NCBI GenBank assembly: GCA_023101725.1
Contig: JALJCO010001423.1
Location: 37,501 to 101,500, forward strand
DNA length: 64,000 bases
Direction: 5' to 3'
From: Atherinomorus stipes
Lineage: Eukaryota > Chordata > Actinopteri > Atheriniformes > Atherinidae
Shown here: piece after piece, positions 9,737 to 21,238 of the stretch
Layout: the number at the start of each line of letters is the position of its first letter
Numbering within the stretch: the first letter of the stretch is position 1
Translations under genes and position numbers: made by a program
The notes under the pieces: model-generated
Told to the model about the DNA's origin: nothing
The model's database searches: none
What the model saw: the letters and a program-made list of their open reading frames with translations, nothing else

Positions 9737-11476
9737 TTCTGTGGCTCATTACATTCTTAACTTCATAATACTCTTTATGGCATCAGGGCATTGAATAAGG
9801 TGAGGTACATCTATGATCTTTCCAACTTTTATTCCTTTAAAAACAAACAGAAGCACCTTGGAATATTTATGCATTCAGCTTGGCGTGCAGAAGAACCACA
9901 TGAGTGACAGAAACCATTTTTAAGGTGTTAGAGGTGTTCACTTTGCATTCTGCTGAAGGTGGATTTCTGGCTGTACAGAATAACACGCCTCCAGCCCTCT
10001 GAACATGCTGTCAGACACACTCCTGCACTGCTGACTGTGCATGTCTTGGGTTAGGGCTGCATCTCTTTCTCATTTCAAGGAGGTCGTCAGCAAAAAGGTA
10101 AATTAACTATGCTAGGTTATTATCAAAGCTTCAAGTATTCCATCAAAACTTTAATCCTTTTTTTCATAAAAGTACATTTTAATAAGGTCACACTTCAGTT
10201 GTCATTATAGACATTCATACACTTAAATCTGTATTTTCCCATAAAACCTCTTCCAATTTCTCAGAAACTTCTTGCTCAGGTGAAGTTGAGGCAGCTCATC
10301 TGCTCTCCGATGACAGAGATAACTCAGCTGGTTGGTGCTGACGGGTGGAACAGGGAAGCAGCAGGGCGTTGTATAACACTGCGGCTACGCTGCTCCATGT
10401 GAAGGGAAGGTGGGGGTGGGGCTGGTGGGTGGGTGGGTGACAGAGACATTAACATTAGCAGCTCAGGGTGTGGTTAACAGTGCAGGATCATTGTAAAACT
10501 GCTAATTGCAGGGAAAATCCCTCATATGATGCGAAGAGTTGACGGCTGGTATCTTTGTTGTTGTGGCCAGGGCTGGAAAACATGGGAGGCAAAAGGTTGT
10601 TGGTTTATGATCGTGAAGTATTAATAAAGTCAATAAAGTCAGCTCTGCGGCATCAAAGGTTTGTGGGCAAGGTTTTTATTAGTATTGAACAACTGCATTG
10701 CAAATACAGCAAAGACAGAGAAGGTAATCTTGTCCAGGTGGCAGCTCACCATTGCTGACATCGATTCAGTTGGAGTACAGTGTGGAGGAGCAATTTATAT
10801 AGGAATGAACTTGTACATTTAATCAAGTGCACAGCAGTACAATTTTGAGGTATTGGCAATTATGCTTGTTCTCAAATTAGCTTTATATAAAGGTCAAAGC
10901 TTTGAGATGCACTAACAAACTGAGAAAATACAATGCATTGTTTGCCACATGAGTCAACAAGATAAATAATCAATCTTGCTACTTTTAATGAAATCAAATG
11001 TATTATATTTTTCCCAGGAAGGGGGGATTGGAACATCTACAGTCCAAACTGCATGATTTCATCAGATTTTTGCTTTGAATGCCTTACATGTTAAGCGTAT
11101 AAGTATATTTTATCACGTTACAAGCATCAATGACCCTTTCTTTCTTTCCACGATTTTTAACTTTCCCTTTCTCCTTCAAGCCCCACCCTAATTCTCCCTG
11201 ACGTACCCAGAAGCCCCCCAACGCTGCCATGACAGCGGCCTGGGTGGAAGCTGTCATGATACAGCAGAGGGGATGAAGAAGTTGTTTCTCATTTCAACTT
11301 TTCCGAGTTGTTCTGTCAAAATAAACCGTGAGTGATTCTGTCCTCCATCAGTCCATGTGAAGCTGCTCTTGTGCTCATCACCCTGTTAATAAAATGGGTG
11401 AGAGGAGAAGAGAGGGAGACGCATGTTCAGTCTCATCCTCCCTTCACACCTCGGTGATGATTGGCTCGGTTCCACA

Positions 11477-11504
11477 GTGTGTGTGTGTGTGTGTGTGTGT
11501 GTGT
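11477..11504. repeat. (GT)n microsatellite
   Basis: Fourteen GT units. Confidence 0.95.
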
Positions 11505-13639
11505 AAGCTGGAGGACTCTCCCGACATCCCCTGCTCTGCTCTGTCAGGAAGCAGCAGGGTGTGGCTTCCCCACAGAAGCAGGTTTGTAGGAGCACACAGA
11601 AGAAAAATAGACACTTTCTTTCTTCTCCTATAATTCCTGAAATCCCTTTTGTTGTAAAGACAAACAATATAATATGATTAACCGTGTTTCAGAGGTGTTT
11701 TTCACTGGAAACAACCGAAGATTTTTCGCATTTATCAATTTTCCCACAATAGTGAATGTGTTTTTATTTAACTGTCTGCTGCTGCGCCTACATTTAAGTG
11801 GTACTGAGAGCCAGAGTGCTTGCTGACATCACTGACCTGCATCAATGATTCAAATTAAAAGGATATTACTTGGTTAAAGCACATTAGGAGCAGCTGGGAT
11901 GTTTTGTCCCCTCCAGCAGTTCTACTGGCAGTGAAAATGGAGGGAAGGTTTGATGTGCTAATTAGAACGAGTGGCACTGGTGTCTGAAAACCACGAGCAG
12001 GTTTGGCAAACTGTTCGTTCAGATAACAATTTCAGGGAGACGAGATTGATATTTTATCGCAGAGATTTAAGGCGCAAGCTATTAAAAAGAAATGCACCAC
12101 CCGCAGGGAAGGCTGCATGTGCCCACCCTTGTGATGCAGTCCTGCGAGAGCAGAGTTGGGCGTGGCAAATTTCTTCTTTTTTTTTTATGTTTTATTGCAT
12201 GCATGTACACAGACTTTTTGTAGCCTTGAGAAATCATCTAGTTGTTCCATATCTGCAGGAAATTATACAGTAATTCTAATAAATCCTTTTACCACAGAGA
12301 ATTATTGTTTATACTATTTAGAAATTACAATTACAGGTGTTTTTTAAAATTCAAACTCAGTACCCATGACACTCTGCTTTCTTAAGATGTTAATCCTTTG
12401 TTTTTAATCACCAAGTTTGTTTAACAGCAGAACTCAGCTGTAAATCAGTGAGCGAGCATATAAACGAGGCGACCTGTTAGAGGAAGCGCCAGGGTTTGCT
12501 TGTGAGGACACACTTCCCGCTCATCTGAAATGGTCAAGAAACACAGAAAAGTCCCCCGCTGAGATGTACAAGTAAATAATTCATAAGGCGTGACTCAGAA
12601 GAGGAAGAAAATGCCCTGAGAGGGAGGGAAAGGAGGGGAAAGACTGAGGAAAGGATGAAAGGGTAAAGGGAGAAAAGGATGGTGGTGGGTGGGTGGGTGG
12701 GTGGGATGGGGAGCAGCTAAGAAGAGGGGTGGGGCAGTGCATGGGGAGCTCTAACAAGGAGAAGCTGGTACCTCAAAGTCAGAGAATGTATGGTTGAAAG
12801 GAGAGGAGGGCAATCATGCATGTGAGAGATGACATATAGGGGTGAGAGGCAGGTGCAAAGGAAGCGGCAAAATATGTGATAGATGAAGAGGAAAAGCAAA
12901 TGAAAGAGGTAACAGTACAGCAGGTGTTATCTAGTTTAATCACTGGGGTGATATGGCGATAAAATGGAACTGCAGTGTTGTTTTAAAGATTTAAGCTGCT
13001 TATTTTTTGCATCTTGATTCACATGATAACCTCTTTTCACTTTGCAGATTTAAGTTTAGTCCCTACTGATTCTCTCACATCAGTAAAATCAAAAACAAAA
13101 CTTTAAGATGGAATTACTTGTAGTAGTCTCCAGTTCCCTAAAACCCATCATTAAGCAAAGATAATCTCCTCTAAGCTCTAAAATCAAGTTATTTTTGTGT
13201 GCGTCCTTTTCTCTCATCCCTTGTCTTGCGGAAACTGCTGTTTTCTTTGCCCCTTGTGAGTTAGTGTGTGCGGGAATGCATCTAAGAGCCTTTTGCCTAT
13301 CCAAGTGGAATAATGGGTGTGAAGGCAGAGATGTGGCACAAGAGATCTCCATTTTGGGGGAATGAAATATGGCGAGCCTGCATTATTCAGCACTGAGTTA
13401 ACTGGAAAGCTAAATCAGTCACGCAGTTTTCTATTCAGCTGGTTTTACAGGGTTGAGGTGGCTGCCTTGGCTCATAGTGTTACATATGGATGTTTTTTTG
13501 TTACATTAAATTGATTTTGTGTGAAGATAATGGGTAGCCTCACGTCTGTTATACTAGTACCAATAATCTCAACTGCCTCGTTGCAAAAAAGTGAACAAAA
13601 AACGTTAAACTATCCCCTAGGGTCACCCCTTTTAAAGAT

Positions 13640-14034
13640 CCTATTTCTTTTGCACCATCAACATCACAATTCGCTCCTAGTGGGTAATCCCCTGCCCACC
13701 TACCCACCATGTGTCTATCTTTGTTGGGATTGTCTGAGTTTGTGCTTGTTTGTATGGTGGGTTTTTTTGTCTCCCAGTTCTACACCTGTATAGGTGTAGA
13801 GTTTGGATACCTCTTTTTTTTTTTTTTTTTACCACTTACCCATCTTTCCTCATGTTATCGTCTTCCATATCTGAAAAGGTGTGCCCTGCAGGGTTGCGTG
13901 TCCTTGGTCTGCCTGATCCTGTCTGTGTTTATATGTTCTGTTTGTTTGTCTTGGATGGGTTGTACTGAAACATGAATTTCCCCACGGGGATCAATAAAGT
14001 ATCTTTGATTTGATTTGATTTGATCAGTAATTTA
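13640..14034 (+). mobile_element. Probable LINE 3' UTR ending in (TTTGA)n
   Basis: A T-rich segment with an 18-nt T run ends in GAATTTCCCCACGGGGATCA, then ATAAAGTATC and four TTTGA units. The 'ttcccc-ggggatcaataaagtat' block is a widespread teleost retroposon 3' tail, and the SINE copies at 34 kb and 53 kb end in the same block. No ORF2 sequence is recognisable upstream. Confidence 0.55.
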
Positions 14035-14526
14035 TGAAGTTGAGGGCATCTTTGTTTAGTCTTCAATACACAATTTTTTAGTTGAAGATGCGTTTTAAAG
14101 GAATAGTACACCAACAGAATGATGTGCATTCATTTTCTACTCACCTTCATGGTGAGCAAGACTCTGGAGCACTTTTTAATATCTCAAATGCAGCCGGAGA
14201 TCGGACAGGTTTTCGTTTTCCCTCAACTTTCATATAACGGAGTTCACCGGCGACTGAATCAAAAAGATCCATAAAAGTCCACAAAAACTTGGCAATATTC
14301 CTCCAAACTGCCCCTCCAATGTAATCCAAGTGTCCTGAGTGGGTAGCGTCCATTATTTACTCAAAACAACATCATTTAGTATATTTTTATAGCCTAAACA
14401 GTACTACATTGCAGTTTCTATTTGCACGTTCGTGTGAGTTCATGACACTATGGAAGCAGCGGCGTTCAATGCCTACTCTGTATAATGCAAATGTAGAAGA
14501 AAAAAAATTGCTGTTTACATTGTGCT

Positions 14527-14690
14527 AATGTGGCAAGGTACGCAACTGAGGGCCCGGGCGGGATTTGATCCCCAGACTCCCGGGTGAAGTCATGCACGCT
14601 GACCATTTAGCCAAAGGGACATCCCTGTGGCCAAGTAGCCAGTGCACATGATCAGTCGGAGGCATAGTGACAGGACCGTCAACTGCCACA
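14527..14690 (-). repeat. tRNA-like repeat copy 1 (inside foldback element)
   Basis: Read on the minus strand it contains TTGGCTAAATGGTCAGCGTG and GGGGATCAAATCCCGCCC, which resemble the A-box and B-box of a tRNA-derived SINE head. It is about 95% identical to 14804-14968. Whether it was ever Pol III-transcribed is unknown. Confidence 0.6.
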
Positions 14691-14803
14691 TCTCTCCCCT
14701 TCTTTCCACAAGCACGTACTCGTGCTCCACGCAGGCTGCCACTAATTTTTGAATCCATGGACTGTTTACCAGCATTTCACATGGATCCTGCCGACAACGC
14801 CAG

Positions 14804-14968
14804 AATGTGGCAAGGTACGCAACTGAGGGCCTGGGCGGGATTTGATTCCCAGACTCCCGGGTGAAAGTCATGCGCGCTGACCATTCAGCCAAAGGGACAT
14901 CCCTGTGGCCAAGTAGCCAGCGCACATGATCAGTCGGAGGCATAGTGACAGGACCGTCAACTGCCACA
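14804..14968 (-). repeat. tRNA-like repeat copy 2 (direct repeat of copy 1)
   Basis: A direct repeat of 14527-14690 at an offset of 277-278 bp, with a handful of substitutions and one inserted A. Minus-strand box-like motifs are TTGGCTGAATGGTCAGCGCG and GGGAATCAAATCCCGCC. Confidence 0.65.
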
Positions 14969-15452
14969 CTAAGAATGAACAAGCTGCGGACAAACACAAG
15001 AGGGGTTGACTACTGATTTAAGACAAAGAAAGAAAGAAAAAGAGAACGCGCGATCTTGTCTGCTGCGGCTTCCGTAGTGTTGTGACCTCGGAAGGGCGCG
15101 CTTCGCGGCAGCTAGTTGTTGTAGTGTTTAAGCTATAAAAATATACTAAATGATGTCGTTTTGTGTAAATTATGGACGCTACCCACTCAGGACACTTGGA
15201 TTACATTGGACGAGCAGTATGAAGGAATATTGACAAGTTTTTGTGGACTTTTATGGATCTTTGTGGTTGAACTCCATTATATGAAAGTTGGGGGAAAACG
15301 AAAACCTGTCCGATCTCCGGCTGCATTTAAGATATTAAAAAAGTGCTCCAGAGTCTTACTCAGCATGAGGGTGATTACAAAATGAACGCACATCATTCTG
15401 TGGGTGTGTACTATTCCTTTAAGATGCAATGCATGACCTTAGAAATTACTGG

Positions 15453-16290
15453 GGGTCTGTCCCAAACTGCGCACTTGAGCACTTCAAACACTGTTTTTGA
15501 GTGTGTAGTGCACACATGGTGTCATTTAAGCGACAGTTTCAGTGCACTGAAAGTGCCAGGATGTTGCCCTAATCACCCCAAAAATGCAGTGCAGAATAAA
15601 GGAGAAGGGTCTATCTGCGGATCGCAAGACAGGGGCGTGTCGTAGTGTGGGCGTGTCGTAGTGTGACGTTACTCGACGACACGCCCACCAGGCCAATGAG
15701 AGCACGGTAAAATCTAGCCCTACCCCTGACCCTTCCCCTAAACCTAACCAGACCCACCCACAATGCGACACGCCCACAATGCGACACGCCCACACTACGA
15801 CACGCCCACTGGGTTGCAAGCCGCAGATAGATACACTTGGAATAAAGCACACTACTCAAACTTAATGGACGCCATCTTGTTGACGTGGAGGAAGAGGCGG
15901 GACTTTCAAACTGCTTTCAGAGCTGAATAATGGCGGTGAATGGCGTGGCGGCGACCCCTGCTGCATCGGAGACGGTATTGTACTTGATTTAAGTAACGTT
16001 TATGAAATGATTTAGACATAATTACTAATGCATATTGTGGCATGCTACCAAGCTGTTCACTCCTTGATGACAGTTATGATCTGGTCGTGTGTTTGAGACT
16101 GCGGTTATAACAGCTCAGTAGAGTTAGCTCATGTTAGCAGGCAATGCTAGTCGGCCACTTCCTGTGAGTGCAGTGCTCTGTTTGGGTCAGCATTTAGCGA
16201 CAATAGTGTACACTACAAACAAAGTACACAGTGCACACTATGCCCTGAATTCCAGTGCACTCGGGCAAGTGCGCGGATTGAGACAGACTC
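15453..16290. mobile_element. MITE with GGGTCTGTCCCAA termini
   Basis: The left end GGGTCTGTCCCAAACTGCGC is matched by an inverted right end at 16267-16290 (GCGCACTT core shared). Both are flanked by CTGG (15449-15452 and 16291-16294). There are about 24 well-matched terminal bases, then further GTGCAC-rich inverted similarity. No transposase. It begins only 30 bp after the foldback element and contains another insertion at 15610-15831. Confidence 0.75.
15610..15831. mobile_element. Nested MITE with 'acacgccca' repeats
   Basis: Terminal inverted repeat TCTATCTGCGG / CCGCAGATAGA. Next to each end are tandem copies of GGCGTGTCGTAGTGTG or its complement, and the middle holds CCCTAACC-like DNA. 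It sits inside the larger MITE 15453-16290. No flanking duplication could be fixed. Confidence 0.65.
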
Positions 16291-16299
16291 CTGGTGTGA

Positions 16300-17205
16300 T
16301 AGATCCAACAAGGAGTTGAAAACATTCCTGGTTTTCTTCCATGTTAAAGTGACATCATCACGCAGTTGCTGCAGATTTGTCAGCTGCACATCCATGATGA
16401 GAATCTCCCGTTCAACCACATCCAAAAGCTGCTCTATTGGACTGAGATCTGGTGACTGTGGAGACCATTGGAGTACGGTGAACTCATTTTCATGTTCGAG
16501 AAACCAGTTGGAGATGATTTGAGCTTTGTGACATGGTGCATTATCCTGCTGGAAGTAGCATCAGAAGATGCTACACTGTGGTCATACAGAGATGGACATG
16601 GTCAGCAACAATACTCAGGTAGGCTGTGATGGTTAAACCATGGCATGTTGGTACTAAGGGGCCCAAAGTGGGCCAAGAAAATCTCCCCCACACATTACAG
16701 CAGCCTGAAGCATCTATCCAAGGCAGAATAGATCCATCCTTTCATGGCATTTCCACCAAATTCTGAGCCTAGCATCTGAATGTGGAGCTGAAATGGAGAC
16801 TCATCTGACCAGGTAACAATTTATCGTCTTTTGTCCAGTTCTGGTGAGTCTTTGTGAATTGTAGCCTCAGTTTCTTGTTCTTCGCTGACAGGAGTGGCAC
16901 CCGGTGTGGTCTTCTGCTGCTGTAGCCCATCTTCTTCAAGGCTGGACGTGTTGTGTGTTCAGAGATGATATTCTGCATACTTTGGTTGGAACCAGCACAG
17001 CTGGTACCAACAGCCATGCCACATTCAGTCACTTAAATCCCCTTTCTTCATCCTTCTGATGTTCAGTTTGAATTCCAGCAAGTCATCTTGACCATGTCTA
17101 TATAATGCACTGAGTTGTTGTCATGTGATTGGCTGATTAGATATTTGAGTAAATAAGCAGCTGAACAGATGGGCTTGATAAAGTGGACTGTGGGTGTATG
17201 TGCCA
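16300..17205 (-). pseudogene. Tc1/mariner transposon relic, decayed transposase
   Basis: Minus-strand fragments in different frames read RPALKKMGYSSRRPHRVPLL, then FTKTHQNWTKDD, then QQDNAPCHKAQIISNWFLE and SPQSPDLSPIEQLLDVVERE. These match the Tc1-like transposase catalytic domain, including the second Asp (QQDNAPCH) and third acidic residue (PIE) of the DD34E triad. Frameshifts and a missing N-terminal segment make it non-functional. The right end AAAGTGGACTGTGGGTGTA resembles the terminal inverted repeat of a family very common in fish; the left terminus is not clear. Confidence 0.85.
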
Positions 17206-19090
17206 TTCGTCATATAGAGGAGACTGACTATAACCATCTGGTCCCAATCATGTGTGGAGTGCTGTAGACGATTGATCTTATTCTAAAACTGAATTTTATA
17301 TTAAGAGGTGCTTTTTACTTTGCTCAGTTTCCTCTTCCTCTCTGCTTGCTGTTTCCCTCAGATCCCTCCCACGCAGTTTCTGTCAGTAGAGATCTAACCA
17401 GGCACTTAAGCAGCACCCCGCTGCAGGTTCCTCACAGCACAATGTTGTGCACCACAGTTTCTTTATTACTATAAATAATGCAGACCCCATCTAAAACTAA
17501 TAAGGCAGCATGCACCGTCAGGCAACATAACAAACTCCTGCAAAGAAACCAGTAAAATACTATTGAAGCATTTTGATTCAGAGCATCACTTTATGCATCT
17601 AAAACGGCTTCTCTCCATATCACGTCTTATATTTCATCATCATTGTTATGGATGTTTTTTGCAAGTCATTAGTTGTAACTTCTTGCAAAAACAAATGTTG
17701 CTTTTTGTAACGGACAAGGTGCTTTTTTTCTAATCAAATCCCTTCAGAACAGTCTCTCCAAACTAATTACCCTCCTCTGGTCCAGTGAGTGTGTCTAAAG
17801 ATTATCACACACACATTGACTGACAGCTGCTGTTCAGATAAGATAAAGGGGCAGCGCCGCATTTGTTAGAGGTCAGATTTCTCTACTAAAACCCTCGTAG
17901 AAAGAAAGCCCACTAAATCACAATTCGCAACCCTTAGTTGTGATGAATCATTTATCATTTCTGTCATTAGCAGTTGTTAATACTATTTAAGGAACAGATT
18001 GCGTGGTGGGTGGTGTGTGTGTGTGTGTGTGTGTGCACACGTCCGTGTGTGTGTAAAGGTGAATAGATGAATCATCTAAAACCGATGCAAAGAAAGAAAA
18101 ATTTCTATATTTGTCTGTATTTCTATATTTTTCAGAAGAATATGTACAGTGACCCCTGATCATTTAGAATAATTTACCAAGGATTATTACTCCGTCTGCC
18201 TTCTGAATCTTTTTAGAGGACACCCAGGACAACAAACAGGCTGATACAGATTCCCCCTCCCTAAAGAAAGTGACCTTTAGTGAATTCATGAGATATCTCA
18301 GTGCCACCCAGATTAAATCCTCACCAGCTCATAAGTCTATATGTTATCAGAGGATTTGTACTTTGAACAGACTCATAGGTTTTCTCTCAACTGCTCATTT
18401 TGATGATTATGAAGTAGCATCTATTCTTTCCTCAGGATGAAAACAAACTGTACATGTGGAAAATTACACACACAAACCTTGTTACTGTTTATGTCTTTGT
18501 CCTCCTTGAGGTGTGTAAGTGTTTGTGTGTGTGACACAAAAGAAAAGATGGGGGTGGACGGGTCTCCTTTTGTTGCCACCATAGATGTCATCAGGAGGGG
18601 GATGGATGGGATGACAGTGTCTTTGGGGACCGACTGACCTGTGCAAGCAAAACAACAGACGGATGCAAAGTGTGCGAGCGCAAACTGGTACAAATACACA
18701 GAGGGGGCCACACATGGGGTCACACATGTAAATTCACATATGTGCATATTTAGATAGCCAGGAAAGGAGACGCTGCTCAGTTCTGTCTGAGAGCAGATTT
18801 GATGGGAAATTGCGCTGCTTTTGTTAAATGTGACCTTTATTTTCATTTTTGTCAACGGGAAGGGGAAAAACTCCAAGAAAATTATAGATTTTGGCTTTGT
18901 TTGCTTCTAAGATGTTTTCTTTCATACAAGCAGAAATACACATTTAAAAAAAAAAAAAAAAAATTATACAAGACATAGGAAACTAGTGTCTCAGGTTGAG
19001 GTTTTTCCTTCTGTTATTGTCCAAATTGGTGTATACATGTCTGATCAGTCACCTTTACAACCAGGTATAATTTGTAAGGGTTGTGCTTTA
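17206..19090. other. Intergenic DNA with simple repeats
   Basis: Includes a (GT)n at 18013-18035 and a poly-A run at 18945-18963. Opposing ORFs around 18421-18876 show no family resemblance and lie over CA/TG-rich sequence. Confidence 0.55.
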
Positions 19091-19099
19091 TGAAGGGGT

Positions 19100-19125
19100 G
19101 GGGGGGGGGGGGGGGGGGGGGGGGG
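19100..19125. repeat. Poly-G tract
   Basis: About 25 consecutive G residues after GGGGT. It causes an artificial glycine run in one frame. Confidence 0.95.
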
Positions 19126-19129
19126 TCCT

Positions 19130-19286
19130 GTGTGTGTGCAAATGTTTATAGTTATGTGTGCTGTGTTTTGTGCTGGATGTGTGAAGGCTTGTTTTTATTT
19201 CAAAATGCGTTTGTTTTTATTGTGTTGCAAAGCACTTTGGGTTGCCTTTGGCAGGAAAAGCGCTTTATAAATAAAGTTTGATTTGA
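19130..19286 (+). mobile_element. LINE-type 3' tail
   Basis: T/G-rich DNA ends in CAAAGCACTTTGGGTTGCCT, GGAAAAGCGCTTTATAAATA and AAGTTTGATTTGAT. The 'aaaagcgctttataaataaagttt' ending is the standard 3' tail of L2/CR1-like fish LINEs. No coding part remains. Confidence 0.65.
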
Positions 19287-20191
19287 TATGTGGATAGTGA
19301 CCACCCCAAAATGTTCAGTTACCTTCTGTAATATTTTGCTGTTGATATTCACGGGTGAGCATCAAGAGGCGGTACCGGGCCGTTGTGACTGTGTATTGAT
19401 CTTCCACATGCTACTGACATCCCTGACCATGGAAAATTATAGGCATTATAGAATTATAGCATCAGCTGTGAAAGTAATGGGGCATAGAAAACATCCGCCA
19501 ATCATTTCTGCATTCATTAGCTACATGTTTTATTTGCCTATTGGACCGTCAATCACTCTTAGAGTGATTGATGGGCAATTCAATGAGTAATAGGCGAGAC
19601 TGATCAATGAGTGATTGATTGGTGAGAGTACTGCGTGCCGGAAGCTGCGCATTCTTGTCTGATTACAGTAGGTAGCTAACAGTTATTCTGCTAGCAGTTA
19701 GCATCGTTCAAACAATAACAATATCATAGACAGCAGTGTCTGGACTTGGCTCGTGCACGTTGTGCCGTGGCTGGGGGAGGGAGCTGTGAATCTAGCAAGC
19801 TGGTCATGGGCACTTTATTCAAAAAATCACTAAGTCTCTACTTCTGAACCACCAAAAACATCTTTTAATAAAGTGCAGAATTGGCCAATATGAGTTTCTT
19901 TTTCTTCATCATCATCACATTCACCAAGTAACCAGAGTAAATATTAGAGGGAATGCAACATTCAGGACATGGTACACTACCTGCATGTTTGCTGTGTTGT
20001 TGATTCCACAGAAACACCATCCTTACACGCTGTACCTCATTGTAAAGATGATTGATCAGGCTTTCCAACCATGTATAAAACAGCATCAAGTGGTATTATA
20101 TAATCATAAAAAAATAAGTCAGAATACATTTTTTACTCAAAATTTAAATGAATAGATAATTTTTTTAATATACAAAACAACTTGTGAAAGT
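19287..20191. other. Intergenic DNA, small hairpin at 19549-19571
   Basis: No gene recognised. CAATCACTC and GAGTGATTG form a 9-bp inverted repeat with a 3-nt loop. Confidence 0.5.
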
Positions 20192-20195
20192 TTAA

Positions 20196-20657
20196 AGGGA
20201 CTAGAGGCAGGAATTAAAAAACAAACAAACATGCATGTCCATTTTTTTTAATAGTAATGGGCGATGAAGCGCCAAATACCAAAAATAACGTTTCCACCCT
20301 TGTTGCTCTCCGTTGCCATGAACAGGCTGTGTGCTGCAAAATGCGCTGCAATTCAGTGTCCGAATTTCACCCCTGCGGACGTGACGTCAAATGATGCTGA
20401 ATCTGCAGTTTTGATACAGGAAGCAGACGGTTGCGGTAAATTAAAACACTGTAAGCGATAGTTATGGATTCTTCTGCCGTCAGCAAACGATCCAGATCAA
20501 CTGAAAGACACTAAAAAGTGTAACTACTGAGAAAAAGCTTAGTAAACAACATTATAGCTTCAGTTTGTGCACGCTCCCGTGACGGCTTGGCTCGTGGCTG
20601 CAGTTACCTGAAGCAGCAGTCGCGAGTTTCGTTTCTTAATCTTGCCTCAAGTCCCTT
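20196..20657. mobile_element. TTAA-flanked non-autonomous DNA transposon A
   Basis: Left end AGGGACTAGAGGCAGGA after TTAA (20192-20195). The right end, read on the other strand, is AGGGACTTGAGGCAAGA before TTAA (20658-20661). TIRs are about 25 bp with few mismatches. A 65-codon ORF inside resembles nothing known. TTAA flanks point to the piggyBac/Kolobok type. Confidence 0.72.
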
Positions 20658-20661
20658 TTAA

Positions 20662-21234
20662 AGGTGATAGCTGCAACATTTTTATCAAAACATTTTAATT
20701 TGTCAAAAATAATACATACACAGAATGTCTAGAGGGATGCTGAGTATTAATTGTACTGAAATATTCTAAAGCATATGAACAATCATTTTACCAATTTTGA
20801 TGGGTCCAAAATGTATAAATATTCACCATAAATATTACCACACCAGTGTCTGCACTTGAAAGATTCTGCGTCATCAGCTTGAGCTGCAGAGTATAGCTTG
20901 ATTGCTCTGTGTATGTAGAAGCTAGCAAAAGGGCTCAAAAGTCCCATGGAGGTTGTCACTTTCCCCCTTGGATAGGTGGCAAGGTACACAACAGAGGGCC
21001 CAGATGAAAGTCACATGCGCTTACCAGTCAGCCAAAGGGATATCCCTGAGGCCAATATAGCCAGGGCGCATGATCAATCAGACAGGACCCCACACTGTCA
21101 GATACTTAATTTAAACATTTACTAATGTTAATTGATAGTTAGCAGCTTCTGTAATGTTGCTAATGGTAATTGAGTAAACAAGTGTGAGTGCAACACCTAT
21201 TAGCAGGGAGGAATTAAACTTGTAGCTATCACCT
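20662..21234. mobile_element. TTAA-flanked non-autonomous DNA transposon B
   Basis: Left end AGGTGATAGCTGCAAC, and right end reading AGGTGATAGCTACAAG on the other strand, flanked by TTAA at 20658-20661 and 21235-21238. It abuts transposon A with a single shared TTAA. Its interior holds a third copy of the tRNA-like repeat found in the 14-kb foldback element. Confidence 0.75.
20976..21103 (-). repeat. tRNA-like repeat copy 3, diverged
   Basis: Related to 14527-14690: shares GTGGCAAGGTAC, GAGGGCCC, GTCAGCCAAAGGGATATCCC and GCATGATCAATC. It lacks the B-box-like segment and is more diverged than the other two copies. Confidence 0.65.
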
Positions 21235-21238
21235 TTAA

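Larger units (their letters stand above)
9176..13600. other. Gene-poor intergenic DNA with simple repeats
   Basis: Contains a 20-base C run (9717-9736) after a duplicated TATAACTGATCAATC, a (GT)n at 11477-11504, and a (GGGT)n tract at 12681-12710. Short ORFs across these simple repeats show no family resemblance, and no exon with convincing splice sites was recognised. Confidence 0.6.
14099..15418. mobile_element. Foldback element with ~310-bp inverted termini, TTAA flanks
   Basis: The first about 310 bp (14099-14405) are repeated in inverse orientation at 15123-15418. The left end reads AGGAATAGTACACC and the right end reads ACTATTCCT. Both are flanked by TTAA (14095-14098 and 15419-15422), the target duplication of piggyBac/Kolobok-type DNA transposons. 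A longer flanking match, AAGATGC, also occurs on both sides. No transposase is present. The interior carries two copies of a tRNA-like repeat. It is a non-autonomous element; the superfamily is inferred from TTAA only. Confidence 0.8.

Noticed and set aside
14527..14968. Possible genuine tRNA genes
   Set aside because: Box-like motifs are present, but no acceptor stem or full cloverleaf can be drawn, and the sequence is repeated inside a transposon.
15526..15859. Overlapping minus-strand ORFs of 82 and 108 codons
   Set aside because: They lie across a MITE with tandem ACACGCCCA repeats. The repetitive peptide is a by-product.
18421..18876. 151-codon minus-strand ORF
   Set aside because: Covers CA/TG-rich DNA, has no family resemblance and is opposed by overlapping ORFs on the other strand.
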